64,000 nt of DNA from Paramecium pentaurelia (Eukaryota; Ciliophora; Oligohymenophorea; Peniculida; Parameciidae), in contig CAJJDO010000017.1 of NCBI GenBank assembly GCA_905183005.1, positions 498,516-562,515 on the forward strand. Reading direction: 5' to 3'. Under the pieces are notes generated by a model. The model was not told the origin of the DNA and ran no database searches. It saw only the letters and a program-made list of their open reading frames with translations. The position numbers and the translations under genes are program-made. Below, piece after piece: positions 50,471 through 61,464 of the stretch. Numbering within the stretch: position 1 is the first letter of the stretch; each line of letters opens with the position of its first letter.

Positions 50471-51311
50471 TCAAAAATATGAATACTTATATCCGTAATT
50501 TGATTAACAAGAATGATGATGATGATGGTTATGATGATTATGAACAGGCTACATTGAAACCCAATGTTATTAAGTAGTATAATGAACTGGCTAGAAACAG
50601 ACAGATTATGGTTTTATCATATTAGAATTAGTTGTTTCTACTATCCTTTCAACTTAATATTACTTAAATATAAGATAATAGTAATACTTTTATTGGTTAT
50701 TCAATGTATTTAGTTTGTTCAATAATAGGAACATATACAGGTATAGTAATTTCTTCATTTTGTTAATGTATTTAACAAGGCTATATAGTATTATTTATTT
50801 ATTAAGTTTAATATAATTATTATGAATTTTATTACTAATTTAATTATAAGAGTCTTAATTATTTTTCTAATTCATTGATTGTGTTATGTAATCGTTTTAA
50901 TTATTCATTTTTTTTTAGTATTTCTGATTCTATCAATTAATCTTACTTGAGTTCAGATTTAAGATACTTAATCTCTTAGGATAAAAATTCTTATTCATTT
51001 AAAAGTTACTATTGTTTTTATTTTAGATCTTGAATTTCATTTGAATAGTTTTCAACTTAGATTTTGAAATGATCATTCTTAGATTACAATTATAATACTT
51101 CTTTTTTTGTATCTACATATATATATATATTATTATATATACCCATATTCTGTCTTTATGTTTATTGAAATTAGTTTTTCAATTCTCTATTTTTCCTTTA
51201 TAAATTATTCAAAATTATGTATTATTCTCTATCTTTTTATGCTATCTACTATTCTAAGTTTCTAATTTTGTCAATCAATGCTTCATCTAATGGATTTAAT
51301 GTATTTATCAT
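50471..51311 (-). CDS. Coiled-coil protein with His-rich C terminus
   Basis: About 261 residues, introns 30 and 25 nt. Residues about 10-160 are coiled coil (DEALIDKIRNLEQQIAQKDR, KYLKSELKQDQLIESEILKK). After a Gln-rich linker comes a distinct tail with EEITIPVYVPIIEQTKYIEQ, then PVHYTTQQHW and a histidine cluster (VHNHHNHHHHHS), ending NYGYKYSYF. The valine-proline segment recalls alveolin-like 'VPV' text. The 30-nt intron is a near-perfect TA repeat, at the top of the length range here. A plus-strand open frame over the same DNA (50480 onward) is a shadow. Possible metal binding by the His cluster is inference. Confidence 0.78.
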
Positions 51312-51371
51312 AAAATAATCTAACGTATAATAATTATATATTAAATATGAGTATGCTAATTTTATTTAAAT

Positions 51372-52814
51372 TCATTTAGAAATAAACTATGTACAATTTG
51401 ATATACTTTATCTTGATTCTCTTGTTGTATTTTACTCAAATATTCTACCAATTTAGATATCAAAATTAGGTAATCTATTAACAAGAGGAGAAGAATCATG
51501 ACAATCTTCAGTGTCGTATCTTTGCTTATAGAGATCATACAAAATTGAAAATTAATCATAAGCATTCTTTAAATGTATTCTGTCAGAGATTTTCTTTTCT
51601 AATAGAGATTTTAAGAGACTCTATAAATAAAAATTCTAATTTACAATAATATTATTTGAGAAAGCATCACATTTATCTAAATCCAAATTTAATTAACATA
51701 TTCTATTATTATGTATTAGTTATTCTAGTGTATCACCTTTAAATGGTAATTCATGAAATAATCTACAAAATCAAATAAATATTTTACAATTGATAAAGTA
51801 AACAACCACTACTAAAAACATCACAACTAAATGAATAATATGTACATTGAGAATTCAACACTTCAGGTGCTGCATATCCAGGTGTACCACATTTATATAA
51901 TAGATATCTATTAATATTGGTAAAGGTTGCAAATCCAAAATCAATAATTGTGAGAGTGTTGAAATCATCTTCTTCTGCTAATACTAAATTTTAAGGTTTA
52001 ATATCTCTATGAATGATCTATATTTAGATATTAATTTACTTCCAATTCATATAGTTTGTTTAAGGCTTCAAATAGACGTTTCATTATAGAAAATATTTAA
52101 AACAAAGAGAAAGTCTTATTCAATTTTTTATTATTCTCCAGATAATTAGACAATGAATACCCTTCCAGATAATTCATTATTATTAAATATTATTAATCAT
52201 CTTGATAAACATCTTGGATTTACACAAAATAATCATATCCTTTTACTTTATTCATCACAGCTATTTCTTACTCTATGATTGACTTATCTTTAGATGTTTT
52301 ATTTACATAATTTAATGGCGTTAAATCCTTTTTATTTATATATTTAACAGCTAATTCATTTCCTGTAGATTTACATTGAATTTTCTTTACATTTCCTGAA
52401 GACCCTCTACTTATATCACTCTTTACAGTAAATAATTCATCAAAATTTCCAAAACTACATCTACAACTAAGTAAATTCTTTAATCTAATATTCATTTAAT
52501 GATAAAATATACTTTACTAGTATGTCAGGATCTTTACTAATGAAAGTCTTAGATTTTTTCTTAATTTTTATACTAAACCCAATGAATTTGGGTTAATTGT
52601 TTTCAAATTTAATTATCCACTTAATTAGAGTCATTATTCTAATCAAAAGTTGAAATCTAAATATTAAAACTCCTTATTTTAGCTTTTTTAATTAGCATGA
52701 TCATCATACCTTATACATTAAAATTTTATCTCCAATATATTTTAATTCATAAGGATGATCAAAAAATATATTCTTACTATAAACTTGTAAAGTGAGAATT
52801 GTTTAGTTATCCAT
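51372..52814 (-). CDS. Ser/Thr protein kinase (CAMK-like) with N-terminal PH-like region
   Basis: About 446 residues, introns 27, 28, 22 and 25 nt. The first about 105 residues look like the PH-like module found before many Paramecium kinases (LQVYSKNIFFDHPYELKYIG, then IKWIIKFENNQPKFIGFSIK). Kinase domain: glycine loop SRGSSGNV (Gly-x-x-Gly partly altered), AVKYINKKD with the ATP Lys, IIHRDIKPQN, IIDFGFA and GTPGYAAPEV. All catalytic residues (Lys, Asp of HRD, Asp of DFG) are present, so activity is expected despite the irregular P-loop. The start at 52495 would give a truncated protein; intron removal extends it to 52814. No EF-hands follow. Confidence 0.88.
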
Positions 52815-53575
52815 TTTAATCAATAAATATTTCTTATCTTAATAATTTATATGTATATTTCTAATAAATAGTTTTGTTATTTTAACACAGTCATTTAGAA
52901 TTTTGAATCTCAATTAGTCATTAAATATATAATGGCACATTAAAATAAACAAAAAATTGGAACTACTTTACTTTTTACAACTATTAATCAAAATATTGCT
53001 AACTTAAATAAAATATAAAATATATATTATCATTTCTTTTATTTTCTATAACTAATATAAAATAACTTTGTAATTTCTTATTTTTATTTTTATTTTAGTT
53101 TAATATCTTAATTATTCCTTTTATTTAAATTGTTTTTCTATTTTAAATAGAATACTAATATATATATATATATATGTATATAAATTTATGTAATTATATT
53201 TAATTTTATCATTTCATCTTAGGAACTAACTAATTATTTGATTAATCTTATTCATTTACAATATATTTTATATAATATAGATTTTATATTAAAAATCTCA
53301 AAAATAATATTATAATTTTTGTAACTACATCTCTTTCATTCTTGAAATAGTATCACTAAGTTCTAATGTGTAAATAAAATACAATAATTTAAAGAATAAC
53401 AATATATCAAAATCTATATAAGACATTTTTGATTTAATCTAAAAATAAAATGATTATTTTCTAATAATCTTTATAAGTTATTTATAGTAATAAAATAACA
53501 AAGATATCAAATAATCTTTTGTCAAGTTAGGAAAAATAACACATAAATAAAAAGAAATCATCAAGTGATGCATAT
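52815..53575. other. AT-rich intergenic region
   Basis: About 760 bp; no supported gene. Contains a TA microsatellite at about 53159-53175. Includes the presumed promoter of the kinase. Confidence 0.65.
53159..53175. repeat. TA dinucleotide microsatellite
   Basis: Run of about eight TA units in intergenic DNA. Confidence 0.9.
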
Positions 53576-54043
53576 TCATTTAAAATTTAATTTTAGATCG
53601 AATCTAACCTTTTTTTTTACTACTTCTTTATTTTAGGTTGAATTTTGATTTTAACAATATCTTAGGTCATGCTTTAATATTGTTTTTTTTGTATTAGTAT
53701 CATCACAGTGAATTGATTCAGCTGATTCTGAGGATGAATCATTAATATTTGGAATACAATCTTATAAGAATTGATGAGACTGCTGTATAGATTCAACTGC
53801 ATCCACATCACCATTAACTTCCTTTATTTCCTGATTGTCACCTTCGAATTTGAATGGTTCATGGATATATGTCACAGAGGCATCTTCTTTACAATTTTCC
53901 TCTTGTTATTGACATTTCTCTTTATTTAATATATTTGAAGATGAGCAGCTTTTCTTTTACGAGATATTTGAAGTAGTAAATTAATTAAGATTTGTTAGCT
54001 CTTCAGGTTTATCATTATATTGCCTACAACAATTAGCACCCAT
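53576..54043 (-). CDS. Putative acylated (MGANCC) acidic protein
   Basis: Intronless, 155 residues. Begins MGANCCRQ: Gly2 followed by Cys5-Cys6 is a textbook N-myristoylation plus dual palmitoylation signal, so plasma- or ciliary-membrane anchoring is likely. The rest is acidic and Ser/Asn-rich (QQQEENCKEDASVTYIHEPF, NGDVDAVESIQQSH) and ends with a basic tail VVKKKVRFDLKLNFK containing KKKVRF, a match to the PP1-docking RVxF pattern. No enzyme domain. Reading frame is fully open with ordered codon usage, in contrast to flanking DNA. Confidence 0.72.
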
Positions 54044-55570
54044 CAGTATTTTTAATTTATATATAATAAATCAATAATATAGATTAGCATCTTGTATCAG
54101 ATTCAACACAAGATGCATCTAATCATCAAATTTTATTTTGTTAATTAATCAACACCTTTATAATTGCTAAAATTTTAATCAATCCTTTAGATATATTCTC
54201 TTTATTTCATCAATCTCTTCTAACCATGTTTCATTCTAAGCAGTATTATACTAATTTTAATACCTATTCTACATAATTTATAATATTAAGCTAATTGAAC
54301 CTTTTGTTCATATAATATCTGAACATTTTCCTATTTTTCTTTTGATTAGACAACTTAATCATTTTGTAATGCATACATAAATCTTAGAATTTAACAGTTA
54401 ACCACTTATGTTTCTATTCACATCATACTGATTATTCTTGAAAACTCAATAAAAAAAATGTTCAAATAGATTTTTACTACTTTTCATCTTATTGAATAAA
54501 AACAAAAGGTATCAATTTAATAACAGTTTTACTATTCTTTTATAGCAACATTATCATAGCTTTTATTATGTACAGCATTTTACATAATTAAAATATTTAA
54601 AAAATGTGTAATAAATTATGTTTATAATTTTAAGTATTTAACATCTCTCAATAGTAATATTAGTTCTTATTTACTTGTAAATATAATATTCATTATTTTA
54701 AATCTATATATTAAATATAAGTATTTTTAATATTACTATAATTAATAGTATTTCTAAGAATGATATATTATCATTTAATAATAGTATTAATTATATTAAG
54801 CATTTTAGTCATTATAATGATAATTATCGAATTTATATACTCAAATAAATAATCTTAATCATTTCAACATTTTTATTTCTTATGATTTAAAGAAATGACT
54901 ATTTTTTATTGAATATCAAATGATTATTTATAAGTGTATATTAAATATTTTCCTATTAAATTAATCTATTTTATATTAATTATTCAGTTCAGTCTAATAC
55001 AATATTAATTAAACTAATAAACTTAATATTAATAACAATATTATTTGAAAATTAATTATAATACACCACAGTAATTTTTGATAAAATCAGTTTTTTTATT
55101 GTATTTTTTATAGATATTAAGTAATAATTTATCTTATAATGCATTCTTAGACAAAAAATTCACTATTATATCAACAATTTGATAGTGATTATTATTAAAT
55201 TGGTTATTTTTTGTATTTTAAAAAAATTAGAAACCATTTTACTTAATTCACAATAGAATTGATTAAATCTAAGGGAATTATGAGTAAAAAATGGAATATG
55301 TCATGTATTTCATTGAATTTGTGTAATTTATAGTGAATTGATAAAATTTATATGAATGGAGATAGAATAAAGCAGAGAAGAATAGATTTTTAATGTTTGA
55401 AGATGTTTTAATTAATATTTTAAGTGTTAGAAGAGAAATACTCAATTTAATCTCAAATAAACTTTATTAAAATATACTTTATTAAGAAAATAAACCGAAA
55501 ACTTATTTTTTAAAGCCAAAACATTAAATGATTCAATATTATATTTATAGCAATGTAAAATCCAAATTTC
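54044..55570. other. Long AT-rich region with one doubtful minus-strand gene
   Basis: About 1.5 kb. Apart from the weak candidate at 54179-54440, no coding signal was seen. Sequence from 54440 to 55400 is highly AT-rich without clear frames. Confidence 0.6.
54179..54440 (-). CDS. Doubtful small gene or relic
   Basis: Minus-strand segments read protein-like in two frames: QVVQSKEKQENVQILYEQKV in one, and QNETWLEEIDEIKRIYLKD (ending TGA 54179) in another. They could be joined by a 22-nt GTAGAA...TTAG intron, but the phase fits only if the upstream exon is read in a third, less convincing frame. Either an unresolved small gene or a decayed one. Confidence 0.25.
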
Positions 55571-56239
55571 ATGCCTATTCTCCTTTACACTTAACCTACA
55601 GGATATCCCTAATATTATCCCATGTACTATATGCCAATTATGCCAAATTATATGATACCTCAATATCAAAGCTCTTAAGAACCTGAAATAAATTAGATAA
55701 TCTCAAAATCTAGTGATTAAAGTTCATTTTCTAATCAAAATTTTGATCCAAACAATCAATTAAACTTTTAATCAATAAAACAAAATAATAATGAAATTGC
55801 AGTTGAAAATAATGAAGAAATTTAAACTAATACAGAATCAAATAAACCGAAATAAAAATCTGGAAAAAAGAAGATTAATCTCTTACAAAAATCTACTAAT
55901 ATTTAGAAAAACTATGCAAAAGCAATCGTCTCTTATGCTTGCGGACAGAGAGTTCTAATAATAAACACTTTAGGAAAAAAGAAGGGAATTGAATTCTTAA
56001 AAATAATTAATCAACTCAAAAATAAGTTAAAAAATATTAATCACATAAAGAACTATACTTAGAAAGAATCATTCTTAAGCATGTTCAGAATATTGGGGTA
56101 AATTTTTAATATTAATATTTTTAGTAATAAATTCTTGAAAAATGAAGCCGTTAGTTACATTTATCACTCAAATATTCAATAGAAAAGTTGTCATCTTAAA
56201 CACTTAAAGATGATTGAGCAAAACTTATTGAAGTGCTGA
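55571..56239 (+). CDS. Hypothetical protein with Gln/Tyr-rich N terminus
   Basis: 213 residues, one 27-nt intron near 56099. The N-terminal 45 residues are Tyr/Pro/Met/Gln-rich (GYPQYYPMYYMPIMPNYMIP), prion-like in composition; the middle is Asn/Gln/Ser-rich; the C-terminal half is basic and helical (KSTNIQKNYAKAIVSYACGQ, KKKGIEFLKIINQLKNKLKN) and ends SCHLKHLKMIEQNLLKC. The C-terminal helical part could be a DNA- or RNA-binding fold, but no signature is clear. Intron supported by frame continuity. Confidence 0.7.
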
Positions 56240-57565
56240 TCGAGTTATATGATATATATTTATTTATTTATTTAGTAGTAATTAATATCAAATATATTAA
56301 TCTCATTAAATATTATAAAACAATATAATTGAATTAAACAAAAAATGTATTAGACTTAACCTATAAAATAACAATTATATAATTATTCTAAAATTAAATA
56401 CGAAACTTAAAAATAATAGTTAATTAAAATCAATTAAGAATTCTTGATTCAGTAAATATATATTAATCTAATAAAATGATTAAAAATAATAATTTACCAA
56501 AGCAATATTTGATTTCCCTTTTGAAAATAATTTATAGGTTTAGTTAGTTTATAAAAATCCTTGATTTATAATTAATTCTAAAAATAAAAGAGATTCTTAA
56601 TTATCCTATGATATCTAATATAAAGATGTTTAGTTATAGTATTACTTGTTGATGAATCGAAATTAATGAGTTCTTGAAATTTATTATATTTAAAAAATAG
56701 CTAGATTATACGTAATTATATAATTATTAAAATAATTTTAATAAAATTAATTAGTAAATTTTGTTCTTATATTCATTCCATCACTTTATGTGTTTTTTTT
56801 CATAATACTCCTATTATATGCATAGATTCTTTGTTTCTTTAGATACAAGCTGAGATTTTTTCTTAAAATTAATAGATCTAAACTTTTAAATGCTCTACTT
56901 TATTCAATCGAATATTTGTTAAGACTAATCATTTCTATAAGATTCGAAGTAATTAAAGAATGATTTCTATTTATGAATTCTAAATATCAATTATTTATTG
57001 AATAAAATTGTATAAAATAATTGACATTAAAAGTTTCTCCTTATAAATTATATACTATATGTTATTAGAAGTATAGATTGTTATTTATACAATTTGAGGT
57101 AATGAGTTTAGAAAGTAGAAGAAAGACTTTTGTATAAAATTCATAAAGAATTTATTCTATATTGTACTAATAGAACTAATTTCAATTGAAATAAGTCTAT
57201 ATAATTAATTAAATAAGTTAAATCAGAATTAAAATAGAAATTGATCATTGATAATCCCTTTTGGAAAAAAGAGTTAACTAATGAAGGAGAGAGACATATT
57301 TATAAATAAATAAGGAAAGAACTTAAAGTAGTAAGTGTGTATAAATTTGAATTATAAAGCAGAAGTTATTATTATTAATTATATATAATAAAAAAAAGAT
57401 TGATTTTTATGATAACAAATCTTTTGTATTGTTTTATATAAATTATAATTAGTATCTAAATTAAATACGTATTATCATAAATAATCTAGTTAAATCAAAT
57501 GTTAAATGTATTTAAGTCTCAGTTATAATACAAGATATTTTGCTTGAATAAATAATATTTCAAAA
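56240..57565. other. AT-rich region with possible decayed ORF
   Basis: About 1.3 kb without a supported intact gene. A protein-like frame at about 57106-57335 is interrupted by one TGA and is listed separately; the rest shows nothing. Confidence 0.6.
57106..57335 (+). pseudogene. Possible ORF relic with single in-frame stop
   Basis: One frame reads VQKVEERLLYKIHKEFILYC, meets TGA at 57187-57189, then continues protein-like (NPFWKKELTNEGERHIYKQI). No start codon precedes it: a TGA lies immediately upstream at 57103. No intron of normal length removes the stop. Best explained as a gene fragment under decay, family unknown. Confidence 0.3.
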
Positions 57566-59405
57566 ATGCAATTGATATTCCTATTCTTCTTGATTGAAGT
57601 TTCGTTTAGTTGGAACCCCATTTTATCATCAAGAATAATAGAATCAATTGATAAAGAAAATATTATAATCAAAGAGGATTATTAAATTATTGCTGAAGGA
57701 AGCTTTTCTATCTCCTATCAAGGTTTGTAAAGCTATAGAGAATTATACATTATGTTTGATGCTAAAACTAATAAGAGTGAAAGTGAAATATTGATTTTAG
57801 TTAATGGAGTTAGAAGAAATATAATATAGGTAAAGGGAGTGTATAATGAATTTCATATGAAATTTTAACATTAAACTCCAAATGTGGTGATATAGATAAG
57901 AATTGAAAAATAAACCAAATTAGAAATAAGAAACTTTAATATGTTTGTTTAAGAATGTCCAAAGGATTGTAAATATTGTCTATCAGGTGGATGTGATCTT
58001 TAATTATATGAGAGTTGTGATTAATTAAGATATAAGGACTTATGTGTAGAAGAATGTCCAGATGGGACTGTAGCTGAGTAAAATTAATGTGTATAAGCAG
58101 GTATTATATATTCTTAATATTTAGGTTTAAAAGAGATTGAATAAGTTAAATCCTTTTTGTAAGATGAACTTTCAACAATCTAAAAATTTGGAGATTAGAA
58201 ATTGCTTAAATTAAATTTTGATAATGATTTTAATGGATAATTGGAAATAGTGTTTAATTGTTATAGTAATTAAAAGAGAAATGCTGATCAAATAATTAAG
58301 GTAGATTTGATGAAGGGTTAATCTCAAATTATGTATCCATTTTTAAATACTTATATAAATTTATAACATTATAAAGAGTGTAAGTCTAAATATGAATTAG
58401 AGTGTGTATAAGTGAAAGGTTTATTTGAGATAGATTTTCTAAAATAACATTAAGTAAATATTGATAGTTATACAAATGGGATTTAATAAATGGGGTATTG
58501 GGAAGTAGAAAGTCTTAAGATTTATAATGAAACAAAGAGATTTTATTAATGTGAAATTAAGAATTGTAATTAATGTTCATTCAATAATATATGTTAAAAA
58601 TGTCAAGATCAATTCTATTTATACTAAAACTAATGTATTAAGAAATGTCCTCTATTTACAATATTAGAAAACTATAGATGTATCAATTTTAATGACAATC
58701 AACCAAGTAATAAGATTTTATTAAAATTAGATCTAAAATTCTTAGTAAAGTTAGAATCTCCATTCTAAGATTTATCTGAAATTTTTGGTTAAATTACATT
58801 TGATTTGAAAGAATCAATTAGTTTTAGATATGAAAATGAAACAACTTTTATTGGAGGAGGATTATTAGATCAATGGAAACGTACTACATTTTCAAAATAA
58901 TTAAATTTGGGAAGACACTATGCAATAAGAATTATGTTTAATATATCTTTAGAAAATTCAACTTTAGATTAGGATAGTTTTATTTATTCAATTGATGGAA
59001 AAACTTTCAAAGTTTTAAATAATTAAACTTATATTGATCAAACACTTTACCATAATAAAAACATTCTAAATTTAAATTTAGGATGTAAAATCTCGAGTAA
59101 TGGTAGATGTGTAATTTCTAATTACTATTTTATGACTATGAAAGTAATTCTATTTTTAGATATTCCTTTAGTGTTCTCACCTTTGTTAAAGTTGTACAGG
59201 TCCATCTTAATCTGATTGTAAAGTTTTTTAACCCAATATTGAAAAATTTGATTATAAAAAATTCAAGTGTTTTGATGGTTATTATTTGAGTGAAAATGGT
59301 TGCATAGTTTGTTCAAAAGGTTGTTAATTATGTGAGTCATTCGATAGATGTCTCAAATGTTAAGACATAAAAGAAGCAGAATTTATTTGTAAGACAAACC
59401 TTTGA
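57566..59405 (+). CDS. Secreted furin-like cysteine-rich protein (copy 1)
   Basis: About 603 residues with one 28-nt intron. Signal peptide MQLIFLFFLIEVSFS. Beta-rich segments alternate with cysteine clusters spaced like furin/EGF-receptor 'FU' repeats: CPKDCKYCLSGGCD near residue 130, CVEECPDGTVAEQNQC, later CNQCSFNNICQKCQ, then after the intron CQSCTGPSQSDC, CFDGYYLSENGCIVC and CESFDRCLKC. Ends CKTNL with no obvious membrane span or GPI tail, so secretion is likely. Related in design to the gene at 61465. Such proteins are abundant in ciliates and mostly uncharacterised. Confidence 0.85.
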
Positions 59406-60320
59406 AAAAGTCTTCTTGATTTAATAATTGTTTATTTGTTTTTTTAATAAAATTAATATCATTAATATATTACATAAACAATGGCTATTTTCATTATAAT
59501 GATATTGATAAAAATCTTGGCATAAAATAAATTATGATTACATTTATTTAATACAATTTTTATTAGAAAAGATCAAATTCTCTATTTGATTCTATTCTAT
59601 TATACTAATACATTTCAAAGATTAATCGATGTTTTATTACTTACAATTTAAACATGTTTTTATTCAATTAGAAATAATAAGGAAAGTATAATTTGGATGT
59701 ATCAAATGAATAATTAATAAAAAAGATATGTTGAAATAATATTTTATAGATGACCAATTAATTGATAAAATTGTAAATAGAATAATAATCATGAATTAAA
59801 TCCATTTCCAATTTATAAATTCTTCTTTATAAGAAATTCTTAAAGGTTTTTCTTCAAAGATCTAAAATGATTTCGCTATATTACTTAATTTAACTTATAG
59901 ATTTAATTGAAATAAAGGATATATAATAAAATTAAAAAAAAATCATCTAGATTTTATGAATATATTTAATCTTATAGCTGGTGTAATATTTTCTAAGAAG
60001 ATTGTTAAAATATATTTTTTTAATTTATGTCTGAGTTAAAAGTACTTAGATAATTGTTAAGTTAAATTATTATCTTTAAACTTTCTAATATAGAGCAAGT
60101 CCAAATCTAAATAATTGTAAGTTGATGATATTATTATATTTTGCTTGTAAGAGATTATTGACAGAAAATCATATTTTATTTATATATAATCAATCTAAGC
60201 TGTATTATCATTGATAATGATTATAATAAGCCAGATTCTATTTTGAATACCAGAATTATTTAATCATATATATGATTATAATAGTTAAAATGATTATTTT
60301 CTGTAAGATTAATAATAATT

Positions 60321-60557
60321 TACACACAATTTTGTAATTCATCATGCACTAGACATAACAAATCTGAACATTTGTATTTCATCAAGAATTCATGTCAATA
60401 TAATTAAAATACCAAATAATGTAGATAATGATATTATGAAAGTTGTAAAAAACACTAAAAAATGAATTAGATAGATTTTTGTTTTGAATGTACATCTAAA
60501 TATCATTGTCTAATGTTTAAAAACGATTTTTAACTTGATTTAGAAGTATCAAAATGA
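60321..60557 (+). pseudogene. Cysteine-rich relic, possibly of a surface/furin-like gene
   Basis: One frame holds eight cysteines in 77 codons: FCNSSCTRHNKSEHLYF, SCQYNQNTKQC, then TGA at 60429-60431, then SCKKHQKMNQIDFCFECTSK and YHC, ending TGA 60555. Cys clustering resembles extracellular Cys-rich proteins and sits between two such genes. No start codon, signal peptide or intron that removes the stop. Interpreted as a decaying copy; origin uncertain. Confidence 0.35.
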
Positions 60558-61313
60558 ACAAATGAAAAATAATGATAATGTTAATCGAATTATAAAAAAT
60601 TATAATAAATCTAAAGAAATTATAATAAGATTTTTTCTGTAAATATTTGAGTATGTAGAAAAATATTATGGCATGACTAAGATCATGCTTATCACTTTAA
60701 TTAACAATAATAACTATTTTTTAATCTAAAGAATTAATCCTTGCTTGATTTCTATACCAAATGGGTAATTCTGAAAATTCATAAATGATCAATCAATTTA
60801 GAAATATTAGCTTGTGACAACTATGGCTGAAACCTATATCATATATACTTAAAGTGAGTAATATTTGATTCTAAAAAAGTGTATAAATTAATTTGCTATT
60901 TGAAGTATTCCTATTAAGTTAAAAATTGAAAATAAATAAGGTATTCAAACAGAATTTAGAATTTTTATAATTTTCAGCAAAATCTAGTAAATAAATTTGT
61001 TTTATATAAAGATTATTACCTTTTCTAAAACTACTTGTTCGGAATTGAGAAGAATGATTAGAATATCATGCGTAATAAAATTAGGAAATTAGATTTCCTT
61101 TGATAAATTCTGATTAAGAAATTTAAATTTTAGTATATAATATTTTAATTTGAAGGTCTTCCTTAGAGGATAATTTCAATTGAATCAATCGTTTAAAGTT
61201 ACTTAATGAATTAATAGTGATTGAAATTTTCATGTTGTAGATCTAAAATTTTTAAGGCAAAGTAAGTGAATAAAAATAAAAATTTTAAATATAATTTTAG
61301 TAAAGAATTTTTT

Positions 61314-61322
61314 GGGGGGGGG
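61314..61322. other. Isolated G9 homopolymer
   Basis: Nine consecutive G on the plus strand, preceded by a T run and followed by ATTTGGTTTG. Very unusual in DNA this AT-rich, and about 140 bp upstream of the furin-like gene start. Confidence 0.9.
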
Positions 61323-61464
61323 ATTTGGTTTGATTTCTAGAAGGCAAATTATTGAAATGAAACGATTCTGATTTAAAATTATTATATTCATATCAGAATT
61401 TATCAAACATTTTAAGTATATCTCTGGATTTATGTAATATGGAAATATTTATATAAATAACATA

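Larger units (their letters stand above)
59406..61464. other. 2-kb AT-rich gap between the two furin-like genes
   Basis: The longest stretch here without an intact gene. It contains a Cys-rich broken frame (60321-60557) and an isolated nine-G run (61314-61322), both listed. The remainder is AT-rich with no supported gene. Confidence 0.65.

Noticed and set aside
50480..51060. Plus-strand ORF starting with an acidic Asp-rich segment
   Set aside because: It is antisense to a spliced coiled-coil gene with good composition; its Asp run is the complement of the His cluster, and the downstream part degenerates to Tyr/Phe/Asn-rich text.
51362..51565. Small minus ORF ending in Phe-Lys
   Set aside because: It exists only under standard stops and overlaps the 3' part of the kinase in another frame.
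52268..52495. Kinase starting at 52495
   Set aside because: Removing a 28-nt intron covering this ATG extends the frame into a PH-like N-terminal region starting at 52814, which matches ciliate kinase architecture.
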